From: Prochlorothrix hollandica PCC 9006 = CALU 1027
GTDB lineage: Bacteria; Cyanobacteriota; Cyanobacteriia; Prochlorotrichales; Prochlorotrichaceae
Length of the DNA: 46,739 nucleotides
Assembly (NCBI RefSeq): GCF_000332315.1
Contig: NZ_KB235933.1
Location: forward strand, 1,123,162-1,169,900
Direction: 5' to 3'
Shown: piece by piece, positions 27,678-36,606 of the stretch
Position numbering within the stretch: position 1 is the first letter of the stretch
How the letters are laid out: each line of letters begins with the position of its first letter
Made by a program: the position numbers and the translations under genes
Notes under the pieces: model-generated
Seen by the model: only the letters and a program-made list of their open reading frames with translations
The model's database searches: none
What the model was told of the DNA's origin: nothing

Positions 27678-29185
27678 CAGATAGACCTTTACCAACAGGC
27701 TGGATTTCTGGTCAGTTGGCTAATTTCATTAAGCCCAGAGGTGAAAAGGTTTCACCTTCTGATTTTCCAGAGTTCAAATTCATTGGAATGGACAACATAG
27801 AGAGCCAAACAACTAAAATCCTTGGCTCTGTTCCTGCTCAAACGATGAAAAGTAATGCATCTCGCTTTTATGAAGGAGATGTCTTATATGGTCGTCTTCG
27901 TCCCTATCTGAATAAGGTCGCTCAAGTTAACTTTCACGGGTTAGCCTCTGCTGAATTTATTGTCTTTCCTGACACTCCAATTCTCAAAAGTTTCTATCTG
28001 AAATATCGACTTAATGCGGCTGATTTTGTAAGTTTTGCAAGTCATCTAAATGAGGGAGATCGACCGAGAGTTAGCTTTGACCAGATTGGTACATTCAATC
28101 TGCTTCTCCCTCCCCTTGCGGAACAGCAGCGGATTGTAGACAAGATTGAGGAATTGTTCTCCGATCTGGATGATGGGATTGCGTCGCTGAAAAAGGCACA
28201 GCAGCAGCTAAAGGTGTATCGGCAGGCGGTGCTGAAGTGGGCGTTTGAAGGCAAGCTCACGGCCCAGTGGCGCGAGGAGCAGAAACGACAAGGCAAGCTA
28301 GAGTCTGCCGATACGCTGCTAGAGCAAATCAAGGCGGAACGGGAGCAGCGCTATCAGGCAGCGATCGACCAGTGGCAGGCTGATGTCAAGGCTTGGGAAG
28401 CAAATGGCAAGGTCGGGAAGAAGCCGGGGAAACCGAGTAAATTAGGGGAAATAGTATCACCAGAAGAAGCAATAAAACAATCTCTAATAGATTTGCCGAA
28501 AAACTGGTTCTGGGTTGGAGTGGATTCCTTATGCAGCAAAGTTGTTGATTGCTTGCACTCTACCCCGAAATTTAAAGGAGAAGGATTTTATTGTGTTGAT
28601 ACTACTTGTATTGAGCCTGGGAAGATAGTCTTTCAGAAGATTAGATTTGTGGATGAAGACACATTTTTAGACAGAATAAAAAGATTAGAGCCACAAGCAG
28701 GTGATATTCTATTTGCCCGAGAAGGGACTGTCGGAACTGCTTTGTTGGTTCCCAAAAATATTAGTTTGTGTCTGGGGCAAAGAATGATGATGTTCAGAAC
28801 ATTAAATTCTATTGATCCAAGCTTTTTTATGTATGCCTTGCAATCACCTATATTTATCAACCAATATAAGCCATATATCGGTGGAACTACGTCTCCACAT
28901 CTCAACATAAGCGATATTAAATCATTCTTCCTTCCGGTTGTTCAGCTAGATGAACAAAATCAAATCGTGGAAGAAATCGAATCCCGCCTCTCCATTTGCG
29001 ATCGCCTCGATGCCACGATCACCGAAAACCTCGATCGGGCCGAAGCCCTGCGCCAAAGCATTCTCAAACAAGCCTTTGAAGGCAAGCTCGTTCCCCAAGA
29101 CCCCAACGACGAACCCGCCTCAGTGTTGCTAGAGCGGATCCGGCAGGAGCAGGCTAAAGGAAAGGGGGGAATACCTAATGGCTAG
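27674..29185 (+). CDS. hsdS: Type I restriction-modification specificity subunit HsdS
   Basis: A 503-residue protein with two target recognition domains (about 1-155 and 275-430). Two conserved helical spacers end in near-identical motifs W-A-F-E-G-K-L-T and Q-A-F-E-G-K-L-V. A charged coiled segment with K-K-P-G-K-P lies between the halves. The start is GTG 27674, overlapping hsdR. The second recognition domain (about 28440-28930) is visibly AT-richer than flanking DNA, a usual sign of domain replacement. It overlaps xisH by 8 bp. Confidence 0.92.
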   Translation: MTDRPLPTGWISGQLANFIKPRGEKVSPSDFPEFKFIGMDNIESQTTKILGSVPAQTMKSNASRFYEGDVLYGRLRPYLNKVAQVNFHGLASAEFIVFPDTPILKSFYLKYRLNAADFVSFASHLNEGDRPRVSFDQIGTFNLLLPPLAEQQRIVDKIEELFSDLDDGIASLKKAQQQLKVYRQAVLKWAFEGKLTAQWREEQKRQGKLESADTLLEQIKAEREQRYQAAIDQWQADVKAWEANGKVGKKPGKPSKLGEIVSPEEAIKQSLIDLPKNWFWVGVDSLCSKVVDCLHSTPKFKGEGFYCVDTTCIEPGKIVFQKIRFVDEDTFLDRIKRLEPQAGDILFAREGTVGTALLVPKNISLCLGQRMMMFRTLNSIDPSFFMYALQSPIFINQYKPYIGGTTSPHLNISDIKSFFLPVVQLDEQNQIVEEIESRLSICDRLDATITENLDRAEALRQSILKQAFEGKLVPQDPNDEPASVLLERIRQEQAKGKGGIPNG

Positions 29186-29591
29186 GGATCTATTCCATGA
29201 TGTGGTCAAACAGGCACTCATCAAAGATGGTTGGCAAATCACCAACGATCCCCTATTCCTTAAAGTGGGTGGGGTGGACTTCTTTATTGATCTAGGTGCA
29301 GAAAAACTCATTGCTGCTGAACGAGACGGCGAAAAAATTGCCGTCGAAATCAAGAGTTTTATTAATACCTCTTCAATGGCTGACTTTCATCTGGCGATCG
29401 GTCAGTTCATTAACTACCGGGTTGCGCTCAAAGTTGCTGAACCAGACCGCAGGTTAATCCTGGCTATCCCTGACATCGCCCATACAACATTCTTTCAAAA
29501 AGACTTTCCCAAAATGGTCATTCAGGAATACCAGCTCAGCGTCTTAGTTTATGACATCGAAAATGAGGTGATCGTCCTATGGCAAACCTAG
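29178..29591 (+). CDS. xisH: XisH family protein (fdxN element excision controlling factor)
   Basis: A 137-residue protein matching XisH over its whole length: A-R-D-L-F-H-D-V-V-K at the start, then a PD-(D/E)xK-like core with D38 and E57-x-K59 in V-E-I-K-S-F. The Anabaena homologue is needed with XisI and XisF for excision of the fdxN element, but xisHI pairs are widespread in genomes without that element. Here it lies inside a Type I RM operon, overlapping hsdS by 8 bp and xisI by 13 bp, with a good AAGG ribosome site. A nuclease-like or toxin-like role is inference. Confidence 0.9.
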   Translation: MARDLFHDVVKQALIKDGWQITNDPLFLKVGGVDFFIDLGAEKLIAAERDGEKIAVEIKSFINTSSMADFHLAIGQFINYRVALKVAEPDRRLILAIPDIAHTTFFQKDFPKMVIQEYQLSVLVYDIENEVIVLWQT

Positions 29592-29923
29592 ACAAAAAAC
29601 AAACCTATCGCACCATCATCAAGCAACTCTTAGAAGAGTATGCCACCTACAAGCCAGCCTACGGCGACATCGAAATCCAAACTGTTTTCGATCTAGAACA
29701 TGACCACTATCAAGTGGTTGCGGTCGGTTGGAACAAAAAAGAGAGGATCTATGGTTGCTCCATTCACCTGGATATTAAGGATGAAAAAGTCTGGATTCAG
29801 GTCAACAATACCGAACTCGATATCGGTCAAGATATCGTGAACCGAGGAATCCTCAAAGATGATATTGTCATTGGGTTTCAACCCCCCTATCTACGCCAGG
29901 TTTCAGGCTATGCGATCGCTTAA
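29579..29923 (+). CDS. xisI: XisI family protein
   Basis: A 114-residue partner of XisH. It has the family pattern L-L-E-E-Y-A-T-Y-K-P-A-Y-G-D-I-E-I-Q near the start, Y-Q-V-V-A-V-G-W mid-protein, W-I-Q-V-N-N-T-E-L-D-I-G and the F-Q-P-P-Y-L-R ending. It overlaps xisH by 13 bp, so the pair is translationally coupled, as is normal for xisHI. A 138-bp gap with no clear signal separates it from hsdM. Biochemical function is unknown. Confidence 0.9.
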   Translation: MANLDKKQTYRTIIKQLLEEYATYKPAYGDIEIQTVFDLEHDHYQVVAVGWNKKERIYGCSIHLDIKDEKVWIQVNNTELDIGQDIVNRGILKDDIVIGFQPPYLRQVSGYAIA

Positions 29924-30061
29924 CCAGGAGCCGTGGAAGACGCAACCGCATTTCTGCAAGAGTATCCAGAAACTTGCGATCGCCGTTGACGGGTTGACAA
30001 GCAAACAGTGGGTTAGCCCGTCTGTTAATCGATAGCAAAGATTTACGAAGGAACACCCCTG

Positions 30062-31641
30062 ATGAACACTGCCCCCATTATTTCTAAAGTCTGGAGTTTC
30101 TGTGATGTCCTACGGGACGATGGCGTGGGCTATGGGGATTACCTGGAGCAGTTGACCTATCTGCTCTTCCTCAAGATGGCCGATGAGTACAGCAAGCCCC
30201 CTTACAAACGCCAAACCGGGATTCCTGCCGGGTATGACTGGGAAAGCCTCCGCCCTCTACGCGGGGCTGAGTTAGAGGCCCACTACCTGGAAACGTTGCG
30301 AATCTTAGGCCAGCAAAAGGGAATGCTCGGCCAAATTTTCACCAAGGCCCAAAATAAGATTCAAGACCCAGCCAAGCTCTATCGGATCATCGACATGATT
30401 GATACAGAGAACTGGGTGATCATGGGGGCTGACGTTAAAGGCGACATCTACGAAGGACTCCTGGAGAAAAACGCCGAAGATACCAAAAGCGGTGCCGGTC
30501 AGTACTTCACCCCACGGGCACTCATCTGGGCCATGGTGGAATGTATACGGCCTGAACCTCAATGCACGATCGCCGATCCAGCCTGTGGAACCGGGGGATT
30601 CTTCCTCGCGGCCTATGACTTCCTGGTGAAGAATTACCAGCTCGATCGCGATCAAAAAGAATTCCTCAAATTTCACACCTTCCGAGGAAACGAAATCGTG
30701 GCTAATACCCGCCGCTTGGCGCTGATGAATATGTTCCTCCACAACATCGGCGACATCAGCAGCGAAAGCATGATCTCTTCCCAGGATGCGCTCATAGCTG
30801 ATAGCGGCGATCGCTTTGATTACGTGCTAGCCAATCCCCCTTTTGGTAAAAAAAGCAGCATGACCTTCACTAAAAAAGAAGGAAAGAAAAAAGAGAAGGA
30901 TCTAACGTATAACCGCCAAGATTTCTCAGCTACCACCTCAAACAAACAGCTCAATTTCGTACAACACATCCTCACCATTCTCAAAACCACGGGCCAAGGA
31001 GCCGTCGTAGTGCCAGATAACGTATTGTTTGAAGGCGGTGCCGGGGAACAGATGAGGCGAAAGCTTCTCGATAAGACCGATTTCCATACGATTCTTAGGC
31101 TTCCCACCGGCATCTTTTACAAACAAGGCGTAAAAGCCAACGTCATCTTTTTCGATAACAAACCCGCCGCCAAAGACCCCTGGACAAAAGAAGTCTGGTA
31201 CTACGATTTCCGCACCAACATCCACCTCACCCTCAAAAAGAACTCATTACAGCGGGAGGATCTCCAAGACTTTATCGACTGCTACAGCAATCCCAAATCA
31301 GTTGTAAGGATCTCGATGGCTGAAACCCTTGGTGTGGTGTGCCCCCGGAGGGGGCACACCACACGACCCATTTAGGACTGCTGTATAACCCCGAAAACCG
31401 CTACGATCGGGCAGAAACTTGGTCAGAGGCAGACCCTGAAGGACGCTGGCGCAAGTTTAGCTATGGGGAACTCATCGCCCGCGATAAAACCAGCTTGGAT
31501 ATTTTCTGGCTCAGAGATAAAAGCCTCACCGATCTGGACAACCTACCCGATCCAGATGTCCTAGCCCTAGACATCATCGAGAACCTGGAGGCCGGCCTAG
31601 AGAGCTTCCGGGCCATTGCCGGTAGGCTTCAGGCAGAGTGA
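30062..31641 (+). pseudogene. hsdM: Type I RM methyltransferase HsdM, split by a 99-bp MITE
   Basis: An N6-adenine methyltransferase with motif I D-P-A-C-G-T-G-G at 172-179 and motif IV N-P-P-F at 258-261. Native sequence runs to residue 408. There a TA-type MITE (31285-31383) inserts, adds 29 foreign residues and stops the frame at 31375. After the second TA the native frame resumes with N-P-E-N-R-Y-D-R and runs 84 codons to 31641. Excision of the MITE plus one TA gives D-C-Y-N-P-E-N-R and a 492-residue protein of normal HsdM length. The present product keeps the catalytic domain but lacks the C-terminal helices that contact HsdS and HsdR. Confidence 0.9.
31285..31383. repeat. TA-flanked MITE, copy 5, inside hsdM
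   Basis: 99 bp in reverse orientation: begins CAGCAATCCCAAATCAG and ends GGACTGCTG. TA is at 31283-31284 and 31384-31385. The total addition of 101 bp shifts the frame. The internal hairpin is TGTGGTGTGCCCCC / GGGGGCACACCACA. Confidence 0.92.
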
Positions 31642-31725
31642 CGACCATCCGCACCAGTTGTCCTCTCACTGGTCTCCAACCACGGCTTGACACTCCTATT
31701 GCTTCGTTCCCCCCTGAAGAGTGGG

Positions 31726-32964
31726 TTACCTTAAACACTGCTGATAGACCGTCACCATCTGCTGGGCGATGGCCTCCCAATGGTAATGGGAACGGGCATA
31801 GGTGCGGCCCTGGATGCCCCGCTGCGCCAAAGGAGAACCCGGTGCAAGGGCTGTGTGCAGCGCTCCCGTTAAAGCCGCCACCTCACAGGGCACCACCCAC
31901 CCCGCCCCCGCCGCCTCAATGTCCGGCCAAATATAGACCTGATCCGACACCACCACGGGCACCCCAGCGGCCATGGCTTCCGCCACCGCAATACCAAAGT
32001 TTTCGTAATAGGACGGCAACACAAACAGATTAGCCGCCTGCAACAAGGCCCATTTATCCGCCCCCCCCACAAAGCCGGTGATCGTGGTGCAGTGGCGCAG
32101 GGGGGATTGGGCAATGCGCTGCTGAATCTGGGTTTCGTAGGCGGGATCCTGGGGATTGGAACCGGCGAGGACAAAGTGGAAGGGGGTGCCCGATCGCTGC
32201 AACGCTTCCAAACTGGGCAAGAGCAAATCCAGCCCTTTCTTGGGATCAATGCGGGACATAAACAGCACCAGGGGCGGAGCCTCAGGGCCAGACTCTGGCA
32301 AAGACCACCGCGATCGCACCTGGAGCCGTGCCAGGGTTTTGGCTGTTGGGCGATCGTCGGGGCGATCGTTCCCCGCATCTACCCCATCCCACAGCGGTGG
32401 CCAACTGACCCCCAAGGGCACCACCACATCCCGCGTTGTCGCCCCAAACCGCTCCGACACCTGGGCTTCTAAAGGACTGGTGAAATGGACTGCCGCCGCT
32501 TGGCGCAAATTGGGGGCTTCCAGGGCATAGCCATAGAGGCGTTTTAAGGCTTGCTTCTTACGCAGATCCGCCGGATCTAGGGTCCCCAGGGGCCGCAGAA
32601 TATAGGGCAAGCCCTGCCAACGGGCCACGGTGGCGGCGGCAGTGGTGACGGGGGAAAAGAGGGCATGGATATGGGCCAAGTCGTACTGGCTATGGTGGCG
32701 GGCCAACCACTGCAACAGACCCAGGGAAAATTTATAACGGCGGAAGGGAGAACAGGCAAAGTAATAGACCCGGTAACCGTCCTCCAGCACCGGCTGATGG
32801 AGGGGCACATCCAGGGGGGGCTGGCCCACATCCCCATTGCTGTTAGTGGTCAGCAGGGTCACCTCCACCCCCTGCTGCCCCAGGGCACGGCTCAGTCCCC
32901 GCACCATTTGGCTGGGTCCGCCATAGACCAGGGACACGGACGGAATGATTTGCAAGACTTTCAC
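31726..32964 (-). CDS. Glycosyltransferase family 4-type
   Basis: A 412-residue GT-B enzyme. The N-terminus reads L-Q-I-I-P-S-V, then Y-G-G-P-S-Q-M-V-R-G-L-S-R-A-L, the family's substrate-loop motif. The C-terminal half has L-F-M-S-R-I-D-P-K-K-G-L-D-L-L and the E-x7-E motif in Y-E-N-F-G-I-A-V-A-E-A. It likely adds a sugar from a nucleotide donor during exopolysaccharide or O-chain synthesis. It is convergent with the hsdM remnant (84-bp gap) and begins 49 bp from the next minus-strand gene, possibly in the same transcript. Confidence 0.85.
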   Translation of the reverse strand: MKVLQIIPSVSLVYGGPSQMVRGLSRALGQQGVEVTLLTTNSNGDVGQPPLDVPLHQPVLEDGYRVYYFACSPFRRYKFSLGLLQWLARHHSQYDLAHIHALFSPVTTAAATVARWQGLPYILRPLGTLDPADLRKKQALKRLYGYALEAPNLRQAAAVHFTSPLEAQVSERFGATTRDVVVPLGVSWPPLWDGVDAGNDRPDDRPTAKTLARLQVRSRWSLPESGPEAPPLVLFMSRIDPKKGLDLLLPSLEALQRSGTPFHFVLAGSNPQDPAYETQIQQRIAQSPLRHCTTITGFVGGADKWALLQAANLFVLPSYYENFGIAVAEAMAAGVPVVVSDQVYIWPDIEAAGAGWVVPCEVAALTGALHTALAPGSPLAQRGIQGRTYARSHYHWEAIAQQMVTVYQQCLR

Positions 32965-33013
32965 GGCTGGAACCCCTTAAAGGTGACAAACGGCGACGGG
33001 TGAGAACTGGGGG

Positions 33014-33607
33014 TCAGTGGGGCTGACCCTGGGCCAGTTCCTCCTGCACCACCGCCTCTAGGGTTTTGAGGTGGAACTTCACCACTGCGCCACTGCTTAA
33101 GGCTACCTCAACATGGGGGTTGCCCCGGTTCTCTAGGCCACTGCGATCGAACCCAGGCAGGTTAAGACCGGTTAAAACGTCAAACACCCGAAAATCCTGA
33201 TCCGGCAGCAAGAGGGCCAGAATCTGCAACCCTTCCGGGTAGGTATTGTGGGGTTTTGGGGCGATTAACTCTAAAATCCAAGGCTGACCCTGGGCAAAGG
33301 TCGCGCTAGCTGCTTTCCAGGTACTGATGGGCCGTTGATTGATGGGCACTTCCCCCAAGAGTTCCCAGCCCAGTGCCCCTAAAGCCTGTTTTGTGGCGGT
33401 ATAGTGGGCGATCGTAGTGGTACGGTAGCCAAGATGGGTCACCATGGCGTTAATCCCATCGTAATCCAGGGTTTTTCCTAAGTATTGCCCCAAAGCTGCC
33501 ATTAGTTGCCCCTGTTCCCCTAAAAGGTTCCCAATTTGCTGCTGAATAAAATCCTGAGATGGGCGATCGAGAAGGGCTGTGAGGTCAGGTAAGAGTGTAT
33601 TTTGCAT
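33014..33607 (-). CDS. Hypothetical protein
   Basis: I do not recognise this 197-residue protein. The first 60 residues are helical (L-L-G-E-Q-G-Q-L-M-A-A-L-G-Q-Y-L). The rest alternates strands and loops (W-I-L-E-L-I-A-P-K-P-H-N, V-E-V-A-L-S-S-G-A-V-V-K-F) and ends in a helix. No signal peptide or membrane span is present. The start codon at 33607 is the last of three ATGs spaced exactly 14 bp apart in a tandem repeat. It lies upstream of, and on the same strand as, the glycosyltransferase gene. Confidence 0.6.
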   Translation of the reverse strand: MQNTLLPDLTALLDRPSQDFIQQQIGNLLGEQGQLMAALGQYLGKTLDYDGINAMVTHLGYRTTTIAHYTATKQALGALGWELLGEVPINQRPISTWKAASATFAQGQPWILELIAPKPHNTYPEGLQILALLLPDQDFRVFDVLTGLNLPGFDRSGLENRGNPHVEVALSSGAVVKFHLKTLEAVVQEELAQGQPH

Positions 33608-33650
33608 CAGGTATATTGCATCAGGTATATTGCATTAGGTATATTGCCTC
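33605..33650 (-). promoter_or_regulatory. Tandem leader mini-ORFs overlapping the hypothetical gene start
   Basis: On the minus strand a 14-bp unit ATGCAATATACCTG occurs twice in succession just before the gene's own ATG. Each unit encodes M-Q-Y-T and stops at TGA overlapping the next ATG (TGATG). GAGG at 33647-33650 precedes the first ATG (33635) by 11 bases. The layout suits re-initiation from one mini-ORF to the next and so a brake on expression. Function is inference. Confidence 0.45.
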
Positions 33651-33677
33651 AGATTTGAGAGTTTCACCAATAATGTC

Positions 33678-33776
33678 GAGTACAACTCGACAATCCCCCT
33701 GGGAGACTCGACAATCCCCCTGCCTGGGAGAGCCGACTTGTAGTCGGCTTTGGGTTGAGTACAACTCGACAATCCC
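33678..33776. repeat. Short direct repeats and a hairpin in the 33651-33895 gap
   Basis: GAGTACAACTCGACAATCCC occurs at 33678-33697 and 33757-33776. Shorter copies of ACTCGACAATCCCCCTG lie between them, together with a hairpin AGCCGACT / AGTCGGCT. No gene is seen. Confidence 0.6.
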
Positions 33777-33895
33777 ATCCAGGACTGAACAACGTTCGAC
33801 AGGGTTCAGCCAATGTGATTAGGCATCACGACCCAGGCCAACAGATGCTAGCGATCGCCATCGACCAACAGCAGGTATCAACAGCTAAGTCAAGA

Positions 33896-34432
33896 TTAAG
33901 GCCGAACGATGGCATTAAGCCACACAGTTGCCCCGATCGCCACCATCACGGCCAAAAACCAGAGCAGACGGTTCATCTGGGGTCTAAAACCGGCCAAATT
34001 TAAGGGAGTGGGATCCAGAAACGTGGGCGGAGGGTTGGGAGGGAGCAGCGTGGGAGTACCGCCCGATCGCTGGTACTGTGCATCACTGTCATCCACTGCC
34101 GATAAATCGGGAATATCCACCACCCACTCTGGGCGAGTCGTCAGGCGAGGGGCTTCTAGGATAAACAAAACCTGGGAACTTTGTTTACGGGTCTCAGCAT
34201 CGGGGTGTTTCGACAACTTACGGCAGAGATTCCGCGCATCGTCCAAATTTCCCCCTCCTTCATAGGCCATCACCAACGCCAACTGCACCTCCCCCCCCAA
34301 CGGGGTATTGGGATTGAGGTGGGCGATCGCCGCTTCATAGGCTTCAATGGCTGTGCGGTAGCGACCCCCATCAAAGGCCAATTTCCCGGCAGTGTAATAG
34401 TCTTGGGCTAGCTCACGATCGCGCTGGGTCAT
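33896..34432 (-). CDS. Small TPR-like protein with C-terminal membrane anchor
   Basis: The 178-residue protein begins with TPR-type helices (about 8-95: Y-Y-T-A-G-K-L-A-F-D-G-G-R-Y-R-T-A-I-E-A-Y-E-A-A-I). A Pro/Thr-rich linker (~120-145) and one membrane span near 157-174 (L-L-W-F-L-A-V-M-V-A-I-G-A-T-V) follow. It should be a tail-anchored scaffold facing the cytoplasm. No partner can be named. It is 56 bp downstream of the flavoprotein gene on the same strand and may be cotranscribed. The intervening bases hold a repeated GGAGATTTTAGGC. Confidence 0.65.
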   Translation of the reverse strand: MTQRDRELAQDYYTAGKLAFDGGRYRTAIEAYEAAIAHLNPNTPLGGEVQLALVMAYEGGGNLDDARNLCRKLSKHPDAETRKQSSQVLFILEAPRLTTRPEWVVDIPDLSAVDDSDAQYQRSGGTPTLLPPNPPPTFLDPTPLNLAGFRPQMNRLLWFLAVMVAIGATVWLNAIVRP

Positions 34433-34488
34433 GGGTACATCAGTTGATCATTACCGGGGATTTTAGGCGGAGATTTTAGGCGGAGATT

Positions 34489-36045
34489 TTAGGAAAAACG
34501 GGTTAGAAGCTTGAGAAATTTCTTCGTTTTCGGGGTCAAGAGGGTGCGGCGGTAGGCATCGGCAGCTTTTTTGATGGCTTCCGCCTGGGTGGGGTAGGGA
34601 TGAATCACACTGGACAGTTTACTGAGACCTAGATTGTGAACCATGGCGGTGGTAATTTCACTAATCATATCCCCTCCATGGCGAGCCACGATCGTCGCCC
34701 CCAGAATCTGATCCGATCCCCGCTTATGGTGAATTTTGACAAAGCCCTCGGTTTCCCCATCGGCGATCGCCCGATCCACCTTAGCCATATCAATGTAGAT
34801 GGTGTCTACGGCAATGCCCTGGTGCCGTGCGTCTTGCTCCGACAGCCCCACCTGGGCCACCTCCGGATCCGTATAGGTGGCCCAGGGCATAACCAAGTCA
34901 CTGAGGCGGGCACGGCCCAAGCCCCAGGGGGAAAACAAGGTGTTTTTGAGGACAATGCGGGCCGCTGCATCGGCAGCATGGGTAAACTTCCAGTCCATGC
35001 AAATATCCCCCGCTGCATAGATCTGGGGGTTACTGGTTTGGAGATAGTCATTGACCACCACGCCCCGACGGCGATCGTACTGCACCCCCACCGCCTCCAG
35101 GTTCAACCCCTCCACATTGGGGGCACGGCCCGCCCCCGCCAAGATCTCATCCACCACGATCGTCCCCGTGTTCTCGCCACTGCTATAGGTAAGGCGCTTC
35201 CCCTCTGGGGTCACCTCCACCTGCTGCAATTGGCACTGCAACACCAGCTCCACCCCATCCCGCACCAATGCCCCCTGCACCAGAGCCGCCGCATCGGCAT
35301 CTTCCTTATGAAGCACATGATTACCCCGATGGAACAGCACCACCTGGGATCCCAGCCGCTGAAAGACTTGGGCCAATTCGCAACCAATGGGACCGCCCCC
35401 AATGACGGCCAAACGGCGGGGAGCTTCCGTCAGGTTAAACACCGTTTCATTGGTGAGGTAACCGGCCTGATCTAGCCCTGGGATATTAGGCCGCACTGCC
35501 CTGGCTCCCGTGGCAATGACTGCTTTTTTGTAGGCCAGAACCTGGGAACCCACCTGGATTTGGCCCGGTTGCAGAAACTGACCGCCCCCCAGGAACACAT
35601 CCACCCCCAAGCCCTGGAAACGCTGGGCCGAGTCGTGGTGACTGATGCCCGCCCGCAATTGCCGCATTCGGGCCATCACGGACCCAAAGTCCACGGCCAC
35701 CTCAGCGGGGGGCTGCACCCCAAAGGGCAAGCTCTGGCGCATATCCGCCGCCACCCGCCCCGATCGAATCAAACATTTGGAGGGAATGCAGCCCACATTG
35801 AGGCAATCTCCCCCCATCAGATGGCGCTCGATCAAGGCCACCTTCAGCCCCAGGTCCAAGCCCGCTGCCCCCGCCGCCACCACTAAGCCAGCGGTGCCCG
35901 CCCCAATCACCACTAAGTCATAGCAGCCCGCTGGGGTGGGGTTTTGCCAGTCCTGGGGGGAAACATGGCTCAGGAGGGTTTGGTTGGCTGCATCCAGGGG
36001 GGTTACGGGGGCAGCGTCAAAGGCCAGAGGAGGGGTTGAGTTCAT
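34489..36045 (-). CDS. Mercuric reductase-like FAD-dependent NAD(P)-disulfide oxidoreductase
   Basis: ATG 36045 is preferred over TTG 36078, giving 518 residues. The protein has V-I-G-A-G-T-A-G-L for FAD, the redox motif G-G-D-C-L-N-V-G-C-I-P-S-K, and V-I-G-G-G-P-I-G-C-E-L for NAD(P). A-A-G-D-I-C is the second FAD contact. The C-terminal dimer domain ends H-P-Y-P-T-Q-A-E-A. It lacks the HMA domain and the C-terminal Cys pair of true MerA. Such proteins are common in cyanobacteria and their substrate is not settled; dihydrolipoamide-type activity is possible. No mer genes are nearby. Confidence 0.85.
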   Translation of the reverse strand: MNSTPPLAFDAAPVTPLDAANQTLLSHVSPQDWQNPTPAGCYDLVVIGAGTAGLVVAAGAAGLDLGLKVALIERHLMGGDCLNVGCIPSKCLIRSGRVAADMRQSLPFGVQPPAEVAVDFGSVMARMRQLRAGISHHDSAQRFQGLGVDVFLGGGQFLQPGQIQVGSQVLAYKKAVIATGARAVRPNIPGLDQAGYLTNETVFNLTEAPRRLAVIGGGPIGCELAQVFQRLGSQVVLFHRGNHVLHKEDADAAALVQGALVRDGVELVLQCQLQQVEVTPEGKRLTYSSGENTGTIVVDEILAGAGRAPNVEGLNLEAVGVQYDRRRGVVVNDYLQTSNPQIYAAGDICMDWKFTHAADAAARIVLKNTLFSPWGLGRARLSDLVMPWATYTDPEVAQVGLSEQDARHQGIAVDTIYIDMAKVDRAIADGETEGFVKIHHKRGSDQILGATIVARHGGDMISEITTAMVHNLGLSKLSSVIHPYPTQAEAIKKAADAYRRTLLTPKTKKFLKLLTRFS

Positions 36046-36344
36046 GGGGTGGGGGATAGCATGGGGGAACGAAAACAAAAGACGCTAGACGCTGCCTTGG
36101 GCGCGGCAACTGTGCCCCTAACAGGGGGCGATCGCTCTACGAGTCAGGTTTCCTACAGATTCTGCCTTGGGGGTTGAAACTATGGCCCTACCGGGGTTTA
36201 GTCGGTGTAGGGTTCCGGAAACCTGACCCTGCCGGTGGGGTGGGGGTTTGCCAAGGTCTACCACCATTAAAAACCAAAGGACTGGTTTTAGCCGTGGGGG
36301 TGTCTGGAAATTTCCTCAACCGGCGACGGGTCCAGCGTCGGGAT

Positions 36345-36476
36345 CATCCCAGTTTGGCAACTTGCTCTGCATCCCCCAGCCCCTTCTCCCAGGGCGGGAG
36401 AAGGGGAGCCAGAACGTTCAAAGTCCCTCTCCCGTTCTGGGAGAGGGATTTAGGGTGAGGGCCGCCAAAGTGGGAT
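36345..36476. repeat. Fourth repeat family, complete 132-bp element
   Basis: Inverted ends CATCCCAGTTTGGC and GCCAAAGTGGGATG (one mismatch) enclose an internal palindrome around CTTCTCCCAGGGCGGGAGAA. Truncated relatives lie at 13782-13885 and 46499-46545. It sits in the divergent gap 36079-36606. The rest of that gap has no gene that I can support. Confidence 0.75.
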
Positions 36477-36606
36477 GTAACCCTAGCTTAAGACTATAAA
36501 TACCCCATTTTAGCTCATAAGACCGGTTTTTTTGGTTATAACCTGAAAACCAACGATTTTGTATAAAATAAACCCACAACAAAAGCCGTCAAAGCTTCCC
36601 TCAGCC

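Noticed and set aside
34636-35475. 279-codon plus-strand frame opposite the flavoprotein gene
   Set aside because: Antisense shadow; the minus-strand frame carries clear redox and nucleotide-binding motifs.
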